Part shown: positions 18,451 to 27,123 of the stretch, piece by piece | How positions within the stretch are numbered: the first letter of the stretch is position 1 | How the letters are laid out: each line of letters starts with the position of its first letter | DNA from: CATQHD01 sp965202675 | GTDB lineage: Bacteria > Actinomycetota > Acidimicrobiia > Spongiisociales > Spongiisociaceae | Reading direction: 5' to 3' | DNA length: 64,000 nucleotides | Assembly (NCBI GenBank): GCA_965202675.1 | Contig: OZ241842.1 | Span: 744,001-808,000, forward strand | Program-made: the position numbers and the translations under genes | The notes under the pieces: generated by a model | Told to the model about the DNA's origin: nothing | Databases searched by the model: none | What the model saw: only the letters and a program-made list of their open reading frames with translations

Positions 18451-20379
18451 TTATCCGGCGCCCGGCTCGGACGACCGGGCCGCCGCCATCCCTTCCGCCG
18501 GGGCGAGGCCGACGGCCGGCGGAGGCTCGATGCGGCAGCCGCCCTCCTTGCCCGCCTCCCATTTGGGCACGTCGTGGAGAACCTCGGCGATCTCCTCCTC
18601 CTTCAGGGTCTCGACCTCGATCAGCCGGTCGGCCAAACGGTGCAGGGCGTCGATGTGGGCGGTGAGTATCCGCCTAGCCTCATCGTGGGCTTGGCCCAGC
18701 AGGGCCCGCACCTCGTCGTCGATGGCCGCCGCCACCTCGTCGGAGTAGTCCTGCCGGCTGGAGTAGTCACGCCCCAGGAACACCTCCCCATGATCCTTCC
18801 CGTACTTCATCGGACCGAGGTTGTCGCTCATCCCGAATTCCATGACCATGCGGCGGGCTTGTTCGGTGGCCTGTCTGATGTCGTCGGAAGCACCGGTGGT
18901 GGGGTCGGCGAAGATGATCTCCTCGGCGGCCCGGCCGCCCATGGCCACAGCGAGCTTGTCGGTCAGCTCGGAGCGGTACCAATAGTTGCGGTCCTCGGTG
19001 GGAAGGGCCAAGGTGTAGCCGCCCGCCCGGCCGCGGGGGATGATGGTCACCTTGTGGACGGGGTCGGCGTCGGGCAGGGCGAAACCCACCAAGGCGTGGC
19101 CAGCCTCGTGGTAGGCCGTAATCTTCTTCTCACGGTCGGTAATCACCCGGCTCTTGCGCTCTGGGCCGGCGATCACCCGGTCGATGGATTCCTCCATCTC
19201 GGACGGTCCGACCTCGGCTTGGCCGCGCCGGGCGGCCAGCAGGGCGGCCTCGTTGATCAGGTTGGCCAAGTCGGCGCCCGTGAAGCCGGGGGTCTGGCGG
19301 GCGATCGACTCCAGGTCCACCTCCTCGGCAATCGGCTTGCCCTTGGCGTGGACTCCGAGGATGGCCCGGCGACCCTTGAGATCGGGGCGGTCGACCACGA
19401 TCCGGCGGTCGAAGCGGCCGGGGCGCAACAGGGCCGGATCGAGGATGTCGGGGCGGTTGGTGCCGGCGATGACTATCACCCCGCTGGCCACGTCGAATCC
19501 GTCCAGCTCCACCAGCAGCTGGTTGAGGGTCTGCTCGCGCTCGTCGTGCCCGCCTCCCAGACCGGCGCCCCGGTGCCGCCCCACCGCGTCTATCTCGTCG
19601 ATGAAGATGATGGCGGGCGCCGCCCCCTTGGCCTGTTCGAACAGGTCGCGCACCCGGCTGGCCCCCACCCCTACGAACATCTCCACGAAATCCGAGCCGG
19701 AGATCGAGAAGAACGGCACCCCGGCCTCGCCGGCCACCGCCCTGGCCAGGAGGGTCTTGCCGGTGCCGGGCGACCCGTAGAGGAGCACCCCCTTGGGGAT
19801 CTTGGCCCCCATCGCCCGGAACTTCTGGGGCGACTGGAGGAAGTCCTTTATCTCGCCCAGCTCCTCGATGGCTTCCTCCAGGCCGGCCACGTCCTCGAAG
19901 GTCACCTTGGGCTGGTCCTTGGGCACCTGTTTGGCCTTGGCCTTGCCGAACTGCATGATGCGGCTGCCGCCGCTCTGCATTTGCATGATTACAAAGATCA
20001 TGAAACCGAAGATCAGCAGCCACGGGAGGAAGCCCAGCACCACCCCCCAGAAGCCGGGCGGCTCGGGGTCGATTACCACCTTGACCTCGTTGGCCAGCAG
20101 CAGCTCGGTGAGCGCGCCCTCGTACTCGGCCGGATACAACACCCGGAACTCACCGGGAACCGGGCCGGATGCGCGGCCCTCCTTAAGGGCGCCCTCCACG
20201 GCGTTGGACCGCTCGCGGACGGTCACCTCCGCCACCGCACCGCTCCTCACCGCCTCCTCGAACACGGTCAGGTCGATCTCTTCGGACGGGTCTGACTGGT
20301 TCAGGAAGCGCTGCCCCATCAGCACCAGGGCCATAACCACGAGGCCGTAGACGAGGATGGTGCGGGTGGTCTTGTTCAC
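18451..20379 (-). CDS. ftsH: ATP-dependent zinc metalloprotease FtsH
   Basis: Membrane-anchored AAA+ protease for membrane and regulatory proteins. The two N-terminal transmembrane segments (ILVYGLVVMALVLMG and VVLGFLPWLLIFGFMIFVIM) flank a periplasmic domain. The AAA module has GSPGTGKTLLARAVAGE, AIIFIDEIDAVGRH and GTNRPDILDPALLRPGRFDR. The protease domain has the zinc site YHEAGHALVGFALP. At 642 residues the length is typical, with a Pro/Ala-rich tail. The order hpt, ftsH, folE, folP is common in actinobacteria; here an IS has been inserted between hpt and ftsH. Confidence 0.97.
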   Translation of the reverse strand: MNKTTRTILVYGLVVMALVLMGQRFLNQSDPSEEIDLTVFEEAVRSGAVAEVTVRERSNAVEGALKEGRASGPVPGEFRVLYPAEYEGALTELLLANEVKVVIDPEPPGFWGVVLGFLPWLLIFGFMIFVIMQMQSGGSRIMQFGKAKAKQVPKDQPKVTFEDVAGLEEAIEELGEIKDFLQSPQKFRAMGAKIPKGVLLYGSPGTGKTLLARAVAGEAGVPFFSISGSDFVEMFVGVGASRVRDLFEQAKGAAPAIIFIDEIDAVGRHRGAGLGGGHDEREQTLNQLLVELDGFDVASGVIVIAGTNRPDILDPALLRPGRFDRRIVVDRPDLKGRRAILGVHAKGKPIAEEVDLESIARQTPGFTGADLANLINEAALLAARRGQAEVGPSEMEESIDRVIAGPERKSRVITDREKKITAYHEAGHALVGFALPDADPVHKVTIIPRGRAGGYTLALPTEDRNYWYRSELTDKLAVAMGGRAAEEIIFADPTTGASDDIRQATEQARRMVMEFGMSDNLGPMKYGKDHGEVFLGRDYSSRQDYSDEVAAAIDDEVRALLGQAHDEARRILTAHIDALHRLADRLIEVETLKEEEIAEVLHDVPKWEAGKEGGCRIEPPPAVGLAPAEGMAAARSSEPGAG

Positions 20380-20608
20380 TGTTTTATCTTCATGGACGTC
20401 ATTTCCTTACCTGGTCTGTATGAGCCTTCCGGGTAAGCATATGCCCATACACCTTCGCATCTCCGAACCCTGCCGCATTCGGAGGGGCGGGGCGAACCCG
20501 GGGCGCGCATCGGCGGTCCGCCGGGGTTCCCCGCATATATCCTAAGATACTGCCGGATTTAACCCTGAATCCGCCGGAAGGGCTGCATCGGCGGGCGGCC
20601 GCCGCACA

Positions 20609-20614
20609 TCTAGA
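20609..20614. repeat. Target-site duplication TCTAGA, left of IS481-type element
   Basis: TCTAGA occurs immediately outside both element ends (also 21746-21751). Six-bp duplications of the form NCTAGN are the known target choice of IS481. Confidence 0.88.
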
Positions 20615-21596
20615 TGTGCAGCTCGGGTAGGTTGTCCCCGGTGAGGGCTTGTAGGGTTTCGATGGGTGTGGCCCATCCGAGTGCTCCGTGGGGCCGGTGG
20701 TGATTGTAGTAGTGGATGTAGTGATGGAAGGCTTCATGGCGTTGTTGTTCTGAGGTCCAGGGCTGGATGTAGGCCCATTCCTCGAGCAGGGTGCGGTGGA
20801 AGCGTTCGATCTTGCCGTTGGTCTGGGGCCGGTAGGGGCGGGTGTGTTTGGGTTTGACGCCGAGCCGGGCGCAGGTCTGGGCCCATAGCCCTGATCGGTA
20901 GCAGGGGCCGTTGTCGGTGAGGACCCGCTCCGTTTGGATGCCTTGCCGGTTGAACTCCCAGACGGTGCGTTCCAGGAACCCCGCCGCGGTGGCGGCGGTT
21001 TCGTCTCCGTGGATTTCGGCGTGCCATGCTCGGGTGCGGTCGTCGAGAGCGGAGTGGATGTATCGGTATCCGACCCTCTGGGAGGGCCCCGCTTTGCCCC
21101 GGCCGTGGGCGTGCCAGCCGCCTCCGTCGGGGATGCCGGCCAGTTTTTTGATGTCGATATGAACCAGCTCGCCAGGCCGTTCACGCTGGTAACGCACCAC
21201 CTGCTGCTGCTGTGGGGCGGCTCGGTCGCCCTGGTCGAGGCGGCCCAGCCCGGCGTCGGTGATTATCCGATGAACCGTCGAGGCCGCCAGCCCGGTCTGA
21301 TAGCCGATCCGGGCCGGCCCCCACCGGTACCCCACCCGCAGGCGCCGCACCTCAGCGGCTACCCCATCCGGGGTCCGGGCAGGCGACCGACGCGGCCGCG
21401 ACGACCGGTCCAGCAGCCCGTCCGGGCCTTCCTCCAGGTAGCGGTCCCGCCATTTACGCACCGTTTTGGGATCGACCTGGTAGCGCTCGGCCGCGGCCGC
21501 TACCGGCCAGCCCTGGTCCGTGACCAGCTTCACCATCGCCGCCCGGCCCCTCGGCGTCAGGGACGCGTTCGGGTGCTGTGCTGTAGCCTTGCTCAT
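20610..21596 (-). CDS. IS481-family transposase
   Basis: DDE-type recombinase that moves the surrounding element. The start is ATG 21596, preceded by AAAGGAGGG. Residues 1-100 hold helix-turn-helix segments (AERYQVDPKTVRKWRDRYLE and STVHRIITDAGLG). The catalytic core shows HIDIKKLAGI (first Asp), LTDNGPCYRS (second Asp) and PQTNGKIERFHRTLLEEW (Glu). The end, YYNHHRPHGALGWATPIE, is the typical C-terminus. All catalytic residues are intact and no frameshift is seen, so it is probably functional. The stop codon extends to the target duplication at the left boundary. Confidence 0.94.
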   Translation of the reverse strand: MSKATAQHPNASLTPRGRAAMVKLVTDQGWPVAAAAERYQVDPKTVRKWRDRYLEEGPDGLLDRSSRPRRSPARTPDGVAAEVRRLRVGYRWGPARIGYQTGLAASTVHRIITDAGLGRLDQGDRAAPQQQQVVRYQRERPGELVHIDIKKLAGIPDGGGWHAHGRGKAGPSQRVGYRYIHSALDDRTRAWHAEIHGDETAATAAGFLERTVWEFNRQGIQTERVLTDNGPCYRSGLWAQTCARLGVKPKHTRPYRPQTNGKIERFHRTLLEEWAYIQPWTSEQQRHEAFHHYIHYYNHHRPHGALGWATPIETLQALTGDNLPELHI

Positions 21597-21745
21597 GTGA
21601 GCCCTCCTTTCAGACAGGTTTAAGTACCCCGTATTCTGACTCGGAGGGCTCACCCAACCAACGACCCATCAAGCCACCCCCCAGCCGGGGGGTGGAAACA
21701 CACCAGCTCCTCCCCCAAACAGGGACAACCTCCCCGAATATCACA
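20615..21745 (-). mobile_element. Intact IS481-family insertion sequence, about 1131 bp
   Basis: The ends are inverted repeats: inward from the left TGTGCAGCTCGGGTAGGTTG, inward from the right TGTGATATTCGGGGAGGTTG, each then continuing TCCC. The element starts TGTG and ends CACA, and is bounded by TCTAGA duplications. One intact transposase gene fills it. A solo copy of its right end survives at 6757-6813, so the family has moved more than once here. Confidence 0.92.
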
Positions 21746-21751
21746 TCTAGA
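21746..21751. repeat. Target-site duplication TCTAGA, right of IS481-type element
   Basis: Copy of 20609-20614. On the minus strand its TAG is the stop codon of hpt, so insertion duplicated the stop codon and left hpt intact. Confidence 0.88.
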
Positions 21752-22274
21752 GGGAATGCTGATCGAGCACCCCTACGTAGGGAAGGTTGCGGTAGAGCTG
21801 GTCGAAATCGAGGCCGTAGCCCACCACGAACTCCGGGCCGATGGTGAACCCTGCGTAGCGGGCTTTCACCGGCACGCGCTGCATTTCGTTCTTGACCAGC
21901 AGGCTGGCCAGCTCGATGGATGCGGGCCGGCGCAGCCGCAGGGTTTTGAGGAGGTAGTCGAGGGTCAACCCCGAGTCGATAATGTCCTCGACCAGCAGGA
22001 CGTGCCGCCCGGCGATCTCCTCATCCAGGTCTTTGAGTATCCGCACCACCCCCGAGGTCTTGGTGGCAGATCCGTACGACGACACCGCCATGAAATCGAA
22101 CTCGACGGGGATCCGGATATGGCGCGCCAGGTCCGCCATCACCATGAAGGCCCCCCTGAGGATGCCCACCATCAGCAGGGACCGGCCCTCGTAGTCGCGG
22201 GTGATCTCCCCGCCCATCTCGCGCAGCCGCTCTGCGATCTGCTCCTCGCTGATCAGTACCCGACCGGCTTCCAC
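21747..22274 (-). CDS. hpt: Hypoxanthine-guanine phosphoribosyltransferase
   Basis: Purine salvage enzyme. Seen: a GILRGAFMVMADLAR loop, VEFDFMAVSSYGSATKTSG, the PRPP-binding VLLVEDIIDSGLTL and IGPEFVVGYGLDF near the end. I chose the GTG at 22274, which follows GGGAGGA at ideal spacing; this gives 175 residues, the usual size. The start lies within the last codons of tilS (22-bp overlap). The stop codon lies inside the TCTAGA target duplication of the adjacent IS. tilS-hpt-ftsH is a conserved bacterial order. Confidence 0.94.
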   Translation of the reverse strand: MEAGRVLISEEQIAERLREMGGEITRDYEGRSLLMVGILRGAFMVMADLARHIRIPVEFDFMAVSSYGSATKTSGVVRILKDLDEEIAGRHVLLVEDIIDSGLTLDYLLKTLRLRRPASIELASLLVKNEMQRVPVKARYAGFTIGPEFVVGYGLDFDQLYRNLPYVGVLDQHSL

Positions 22275-23641
22275 TGCTCCTCCCGTACCGCAGACACCTC
22301 GACAAAGCGTATTGTATCCCCCGCCGCCCAACCCGTGTACGCCCTCCGCACGCCCGGGATCCACACCACCCGCCCGCCCGCCTCCAGCACCGGGCGCCCG
22401 GCGCGGGCCCGGGGAGGGATACCGGACTCGGCCAGGGCGTCGAAGACCCGCTTGCGGCCCCGGCGCATGGCGATCCGGTCGTCCGGGGAGGCCGGCCTGA
22501 TCACCGCCTTCCCCCCGGACGGGCGCCCGTCCTCGAATATGCGGGCGTCGAACACCTGCCGGTGCTCCGAGAACGGAAAGGCGTCCGGGCGGCCAGGAAA
22601 GACCTGCGCCTTCCAGGTCCAGCCGCCCCATCGGACCGGCCCTTCCATATCCCAGGAGAGCGGAGCGGGAATGTCCGGCCCGCCGCGCCCCCCGCCCCCG
22701 CCATCGATAACGCCGATCCGTACATAGGACCCCGCCCGCTCCACCGGCCGCCCTCCCGATATCCGGACCGAGCCGCCCTCCCCCGCCGCCGCCAGCACCG
22801 CCTCGACGTCTTTTCTGACGCCCGGATAACCGCCGCCGGCGGCCCGCAGAGCCCGGCGGACCGCCCTGGAGGCCGCCGCCGGGGGCATGACGTTGAGCAC
22901 CGGAGCGGGCAGGCGCACCCACCCGCCGCCCTCCTCCACCTCCACCCCGGCGCCCAGCTCGTCGAGCAGCTGCAGGTCGGCGTCCGCCAGGTCCGCCAGC
23001 TCGGCCAGCCGCACCCCGATTCCCGGGGCGAGGGTCCGCTCCCAGGCGGCCAGAGCCCGGCGGATGCGAACCCGGCGAAAAGACGGGTCCTGGTTGGCGG
23101 GGTCGTCCGTGAAGGGCATCCCCAGCAGGACGGCCAGTTCCCGCGTCTCGCCGCGGGCCGTGTCGAGCAGCGGCCTCGTCAAACGCCCCAGGCGGCGGCG
23201 GATGCCCCGCAGCCCGTCGAGGCCGGCGCCGCGCATCAGGTTGCCGAGCACCGTCTCTGCCTGGTCGGTGAGGGTGTGGCCGGTGGCGATCAGCTCTCCA
23301 TCGCGGGCCTCCCCCTCCAGAGCCGCATAGCGGGCCGCCCGCGCCGCCGCTTCGGGCGATCCGGCGCCGGAGGCGTCGACCCGAACCCTCGTCAGGCCGA
23401 TGCCCAGCCGGTCGGCCACCGCCCCGGCGGCGGCTTCCATCCGGTCCGAAGCGGGCCAGCCGTGATGGACGTGCACCGCCCGCACCCGCCGGCCGGCCTC
23501 CCGCAGCGCCCAGGCCAGCACCGCGCTGTCCGCCCCTCCGCTCAGGGCGGCCGCCGCCGGGGAATCGTCCCCGTCCAGGGCGCGGGCAACCCTCGCGGCC
23601 GCCTCCGACCCGAGCCGGGTCAGCCGACGCGAGCCAGCCAT
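22253..23641 (-). CDS. tilS: tRNA(Ile)-lysidine synthase
   Basis: Modifies the wobble C of tRNA-Ile(CAU) to lysidine. The PP-loop ATPase motif AALSGGADSAVLAWALRE is near residue 35, followed by the HVHHGW region and IATGHTLTDQAETVLGNLMR. The linker and C-terminal domains (RKRVFDALAESGIPP, then VVWIPGVRRA) complete a 462-residue protein. Its start overlaps the metallopeptidase gene by 22 bp and its end overlaps hpt, so the three are translationally coupled. Confidence 0.93.
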   Translation of the reverse strand: MAGSRRLTRLGSEAAARVARALDGDDSPAAAALSGGADSAVLAWALREAGRRVRAVHVHHGWPASDRMEAAAGAVADRLGIGLTRVRVDASGAGSPEAAARAARYAALEGEARDGELIATGHTLTDQAETVLGNLMRGAGLDGLRGIRRRLGRLTRPLLDTARGETRELAVLLGMPFTDDPANQDPSFRRVRIRRALAAWERTLAPGIGVRLAELADLADADLQLLDELGAGVEVEEGGGWVRLPAPVLNVMPPAAASRAVRRALRAAGGGYPGVRKDVEAVLAAAGEGGSVRISGGRPVERAGSYVRIGVIDGGGGGRGGPDIPAPLSWDMEGPVRWGGWTWKAQVFPGRPDAFPFSEHRQVFDARIFEDGRPSGGKAVIRPASPDDRIAMRRGRKRVFDALAESGIPPRARAGRPVLEAGGRVVWIPGVRRAYTGWAAGDTIRFVEVSAVREEQWKPVGY

Positions 23642-24675
23642 GCTTCGGGGTCGGCGATCTCGGCGCGGTTGGGCAGCGCCTCGGGCGACTGCCAGGCCAG
23701 ATCAACCGCCCCCCGGCCCGCCCGCCGTTCCACCGCCAGGATGAACTCCCTTCCCTCCTCGTACTGGCGCATCTTCATCTCCAGACCGGCAAGCCGCAGC
23801 AGCGCCGCCCGCCGCGGGCTGCTGCGGCGGCGGGCCGCCAAACCGGACATGCGCCGCCAGGAAACCAGCTCACGGGCGCCGATCCGGTCCATCACCACAT
23901 GGCCGTGCCCTTCGAGCAAGGACATGAGCGCCTGCACCCGGTCGATGGAACGGAGCTCTTCGGGGGTGGCCATCAGGCCGAGCAGCCCGGCCTCCCCCAG
24001 CGGGGATCCGGCGGCCAGGCCGCCCTGCCGTATCCGGGAGGCCAGCAGGGACAGACGGGATCGGTCGGGCTGGGAGTGCGAGACCAGGCCGGAGGCGAGG
24101 TCGAGGAAGTAGGACCTGAGCCACGGCACCCCGGCGAATTGGAGCCGATGGGTGGATTCGTGGAGGGCCACCCAAAACCGGAACTCGGCGGGGCGGAGCT
24201 GGTGCTTGCGCTCGAACTCGATGATGTTGGGGGCGGGCAGGCAGATCTCGCCTTCGCCCTCGGTCGAAGGGAGCACCAGCTCGTACTGGCCCAGCACCTG
24301 GCGGGACAGGAACCCCAGCAACATACCCATCTCCAAGGTCATGAAGCGCATGGAGAGCCTCTCGGCCGGCCCCTCCTCCGCCGGCTGCCGGGCCGCTTTC
24401 TCGCGGGCGGGGGCGGACAGGGCCGTGAAGAAAGCCAGATTGCGCTCGATCCAGCCGGCCCGGTCGATCACCGCCACCGCCGGGGGGCCGCCGCCGGACA
24501 GCCCGGTCTCCTCCTCCACCAGCCGGCAGGCCCGCTCGACCAGACCGGAGGCCGTCTCCTCCAGAGACATGCGGTGGTATCCCCCGGCCAGGGGATAGTC
24601 CCCGGCCAGCCGGACGGCCACCCTGAGGGCTTCCTGCAGACGGGGGTCCTGCTGCGGGGTTGGGTCGCGGCTCAT
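23620..24675 (-). CDS. Zinc-dependent metallopeptidase of the DUF2342 / F420-associated family
   Basis: Actinobacterial family named for its link to coenzyme F420 genomes; biochemical role unproven. The 351 residues include WIERNLAFFTAL, FMTLEMGMLLGFLSRQVLGQ and YELVLPS, typical of the family. The likely zinc site is FWVALHESTHRLQF (HExxH as HESTH), with LLEGHGHVVMDRIG downstream supplying further ligands. The neighbouring tilS overlaps its end, a usual context for this family. The predicted protein has no signal peptide. Confidence 0.85.
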   Translation of the reverse strand: MSRDPTPQQDPRLQEALRVAVRLAGDYPLAGGYHRMSLEETASGLVERACRLVEEETGLSGGGPPAVAVIDRAGWIERNLAFFTALSAPAREKAARQPAEEGPAERLSMRFMTLEMGMLLGFLSRQVLGQYELVLPSTEGEGEICLPAPNIIEFERKHQLRPAEFRFWVALHESTHRLQFAGVPWLRSYFLDLASGLVSHSQPDRSRLSLLASRIRQGGLAAGSPLGEAGLLGLMATPEELRSIDRVQALMSLLEGHGHVVMDRIGARELVSWRRMSGLAARRRSSPRRAALLRLAGLEMKMRQYEEGREFILAVERRAGRGAVDLAWQSPEALPNRAEIADPEAWLARVG

Positions 24676-24729
24676 GAGGTGATCATACGGCGGCGGGCGG
24701 GCCGTCCGGGAGCGGACCGGCCTCGGCGC

Positions 24730-25074
24730 CTACTCGATAACGCGGTAACGGTTCCTGGTGACCCTGATGAAATACATGATGATGGCGCCTATCACCGCCG
24801 CCGTGCCGAGCACCATGGAAGCCGGCACCAGGAACCGGTAGGACCACTCGGGTTCGGGCGGCCCCGCCGGCCCTTCGGGGGCGGGAACGGCGGGTTCTGG
24901 AACCACGGCCTCGGCGGTCCCTGCCGATTCCGCTTCGCCCTCCTGGGAGGCGGCGGGCTGGGCCGTGAACACACCCAGCCAGAGGCACAACAACACCGAC
25001 AACACAGCAACGGCGGACACCGGGGCGGCGCCTCCGGAGCGGGCGGTGCGCGGCAATGCGGTCATGGCGGCCAC
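24730..25074 (-). CDS. Small membrane protein with Ala/Pro/Glu-rich extracytoplasmic linker
   Basis: Function unknown. The 114 residues comprise a signal-like segment (SAVAVLSVLLCLWLGVFTA) that probably is cleaved or anchors, a disordered linker rich in Glu, Ala and Pro, and a second transmembrane helix (MVLGTAAVIGAIIMYFIRV) with a short basic tail. It lies between the DUF2236 gene and the metallopeptidase gene on the same strand. Small proteins of this shape are common in Acidimicrobiia, but I recognise no family. Confidence 0.65.
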   Translation of the reverse strand: MAAMTALPRTARSGGAAPVSAVAVLSVLLCLWLGVFTAQPAASQEGEAESAGTAEAVVPEPAVPAPEGPAGPPEPEWSYRFLVPASMVLGTAAVIGAIIMYFIRVTRNRYRVIE

Positions 25075-25105
25075 TCTAACAGCAACAGGCAGGCCTCCTG
25101 CCCCC

Positions 25106-25987
25106 TCAGAGATCCACGGGCCGGCGGCGGAACAGCCCGTCCGGTACGGGGGCGCCGACCCGGATCAGGGCCAGGTTCCAGGATGGGGAAGCGCCGAGCG
25201 CCCAGCGCAGGAAGCCCACCGCCGCCCGGCACATCATCCGGGCCCCCGGGACGGGCCTCGACCCCAGGATGCCGAGGATGCGCGGGGGTGTTACGGCCAG
25301 CGCTCCGTTGAACAGCAGCCGGTACCCCGCTTTCTGGGCGGGGGCCAGCGGCGGGTCGGCCAGGAACTCCATCGCGGACCGCATCCCGGGCGAGGGCCCC
25401 AGATCGGGATGGTCCGCCACCCAGCGGCCCAGCTCAGCCGCCTCGAGGGGAAGAGGATCGGCCCCGAACATCCGTCCGATCCCGGCCTGCTCCGCCGTGA
25501 ACCGGTCCGCCTCGGAGGGGTTGGCCGGGCGCGAGCCCGGCGGACCGTAGGCTCGGCAGGCGGCCAGGAAGGAATCGGTCAAGACGTTGTGCACCCAGGC
25601 GGCCAGGGCCGGATCCCCAGCCGAGTAGGGCAGGCCGCGGTGGGAGATCCCTGCGACCCGGGCGTGGGAGGACCGCACCCTGCCCACCGCCTCCTCCACT
25701 TCGGGAAGGGCGCCGAAGGTTGCGGCGGTGACGTATGAGGCGGTGCGCGACAGGCGGCCCAGCGGGTCTTGCCGGTAAAGGGAATGGTCGGCCACGCCCG
25801 CCGCCGCCTCGGGGTGGCAGCTCTGGACGAGCAGCGCCCGGATGCCGCCCACCAGGGCGGACGCGTCGCCGATCAGGGGCCAGGAAGCCGAATCGGGGCC
25901 GCATACGCCGGGGTCGCCCGAATATTCCAGTGTGCGGCGCAACGGATAATCGCCGTGCTCGAAAAGGCCGGCGGCCGAGGCGGCCAC
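25106..25987 (-). CDS. DUF2236 (oxygenase MpaB / Lcp-like) family protein
   Basis: Members include latex-clearing protein-like and mycophenolic-acid MpaB' oxygenases, and are haem proteins; the role here is unknown. Family marks are SWPLIGDASALVGGIRALLV, QSCHPEAAAGVADHSLYRQD, RLSRTASYVTAATFG and AWVHNVLTDSFL, where the conserved His are expected haem or catalytic residues. The frame remains open through the anti-sigma gene in another phase; GTG 25987 is the first sensible start after it and gives 293 residues. It follows the anti-sigma gene, so it may be in that stress operon. Confidence 0.82.
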   Translation of the reverse strand: MAASAAGLFEHGDYPLRRTLEYSGDPGVCGPDSASWPLIGDASALVGGIRALLVQSCHPEAAAGVADHSLYRQDPLGRLSRTASYVTAATFGALPEVEEAVGRVRSSHARVAGISHRGLPYSAGDPALAAWVHNVLTDSFLAACRAYGPPGSRPANPSEADRFTAEQAGIGRMFGADPLPLEAAELGRWVADHPDLGPSPGMRSAMEFLADPPLAPAQKAGYRLLFNGALAVTPPRILGILGSRPVPGARMMCRAAVGFLRWALGASPSWNLALIRVGAPVPDGLFRRRPVDL

Positions 25988-26024
25988 CCTCTGCCTGAAG
26001 GACGACGGCGCCCCGCCCGCCCGG

Positions 26025-26273
26025 TCAGCGGCCGGCGCGTTCCCGGATGGCAAGGCGGATGCGTTCCAGCATCTCCGGAGGGGCGTCGACCCTGGCGCGC
26101 TCCCGGACGAAGCGTATGAGTTTTTGTTCGAACAGGTAAGCCCGCTCACAGGCCCGGCAGGCGCGCAGGTGCATTCTGATCCGCACCCTGCGTATGACGC
26201 GCACCTCCCCGTCCAGATAGGTGTGGAGCCGGGAGATGGCGCGCATGCACGAGTCCGAGCGGCGGCTGAACAT
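26025..26273 (-). CDS. rsrA: Zinc-binding anti-sigma factor, RsrA-like
   Basis: Thiol-based redox switch that binds and silences the SigR-type sigma factor encoded 15 bp upstream. The zinc-anti-sigma motif is H35-x3-C39-x2-C42 (MHLRACRACE) with Cys9 near the N-terminus; this C...H...C..C spacing equals that of Streptomyces RsrA (11, 37, 41, 44). At 82 residues it is slightly shorter than RsrA. On disulfide stress such proteins release zinc and the sigma factor. The symbol is by analogy. Confidence 0.85.
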   Translation of the reverse strand: MFSRRSDSCMRAISRLHTYLDGEVRVIRRVRIRMHLRACRACERAYLFEQKLIRFVRERARVDAPPEMLERIRLAIRERAGR

Positions 26274-26288
26274 GTTATTTTCGGTCGC

Positions 26289-26870
26289 TCATCTGCGGTC
26301 TCCTGCGGCGTCCACCAAACCATGGTCCTGGGCTGATTCCCATAACACTTGCTGGAGGGCTTTTCTTCCGCGATGGAGGCGGGACATCACCGTTCCGATC
26401 GGTATGTCCAGCATGGCGGCGATCTCCTTGTAGGAGAATCCCTGGATGTCGGCCAGCAGCACCGCCATCCGGTAGGCCTCCGGCAGGCTGTTGATGGCCC
26501 GGCGGACGTGCGCCCCTTTCAGCGAATCGAACACCTGCTCCTCCGCCGAGCGCGTCTCCTTGGCGGCGTCGGAGGCGGCGATCCTGCGGTACATGTACAG
26601 GTCCCCCACATCGTCGGCCAGCTCGATCTCGCGGGGGCGGCGCTTCTTTTTCCGGTAGCTGTTGATGAAGGTGTTGGTGAGGATGCGGTGCAGCCACGCC
26701 CGCAGGTTGGTGCCTTCGGTGAACTGGCCGTAGGCCTTGTACGCCTTCAGGTAGGTCTCCTGGACCAGGTCCTCGGCGTCCGCCCGGTTTCTGGTCATGT
26801 GAAGGGCGGCCGTATACAGCGGGGTGGCGTACTGCAGCGCCTCCCGCTCGAAATTCGCCCTGTCCGCCAT
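26289..26870 (-). CDS. sigR: ECF RNA polymerase sigma factor, SigR/SigH type
   Basis: Directs RNA polymerase to disulfide-stress genes. Region 2 is seen in ALHMTRNRADAEDLVQETYL and NLRAWLHRILTNTFINSYRK (region 2.4 promoter -10 recognition). Region 4 has LPEAYRMAVLLADIQGFSYK and IGTVMSRLHRGRKAL for the -35 element. The 193 residues and the downstream RsrA-like gene make the SigR group assignment strong. It is the first gene of the unit; I could not find a clear GGAAT-type autoregulated promoter. Confidence 0.92.
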   Translation of the reverse strand: MADRANFEREALQYATPLYTAALHMTRNRADAEDLVQETYLKAYKAYGQFTEGTNLRAWLHRILTNTFINSYRKKKRRPREIELADDVGDLYMYRRIAASDAAKETRSAEEQVFDSLKGAHVRRAINSLPEAYRMAVLLADIQGFSYKEIAAMLDIPIGTVMSRLHRGRKALQQVLWESAQDHGLVDAAGDRR

Positions 26871-26980
26871 GATCCAAAGCTCCCCGGCGCTCCGTCCGCC
26901 GCCATGTTACCCGGCCTCTCCGTCCTGCGGCGCCGGGCCGCCGGGCGCCGAGCGGGGCGGGGAGAGCGCGGCCGCCCCGG

Positions 26981-27053
26981 AGCCGGAGAGGGGAATCGAA
27001 CCCCTGACCTGCTCATTACGAGTGAGCCGCTCTGCCGACTGAGCTACTCCGGC
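26981..27053 (-). tRNA. tRNA-Thr (CGT anticodon)
   Basis: Full cloverleaf read by eye: acceptor stem GCCGGAG/CTCCGGC, D-arm GCTC...GAGC, anticodon stem GCTCA/TGAGC around loop CTCGTAA, and T-arm AGGGG/CCCCT with TTCGATT. The anticodon is CGT (threonine, codon ACG). No CCA is encoded. 73 nt including the discriminator. Confidence 0.96.
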
Positions 27054-27088
27054 CGGTGCCTGCCCACTTTAGCGGCGGGGTTGTTCAA

Positions 27089-27114
27089 GGGGCGCCGCCC
27101 GGCGGCGGGCGCCC
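27089..27114 (-). terminator. GC-rich hairpin after the LRR gene
   Basis: GGGCGCCGCC and GGCGGGCGCCC pair around a tetraloop, 10 bp beyond the LRR-protein stop codon. No T-run follows, so it may be a Rho-assisted or attenuating structure. Confidence 0.45.
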
Positions 27115-27123
27115 GGCAACGGG

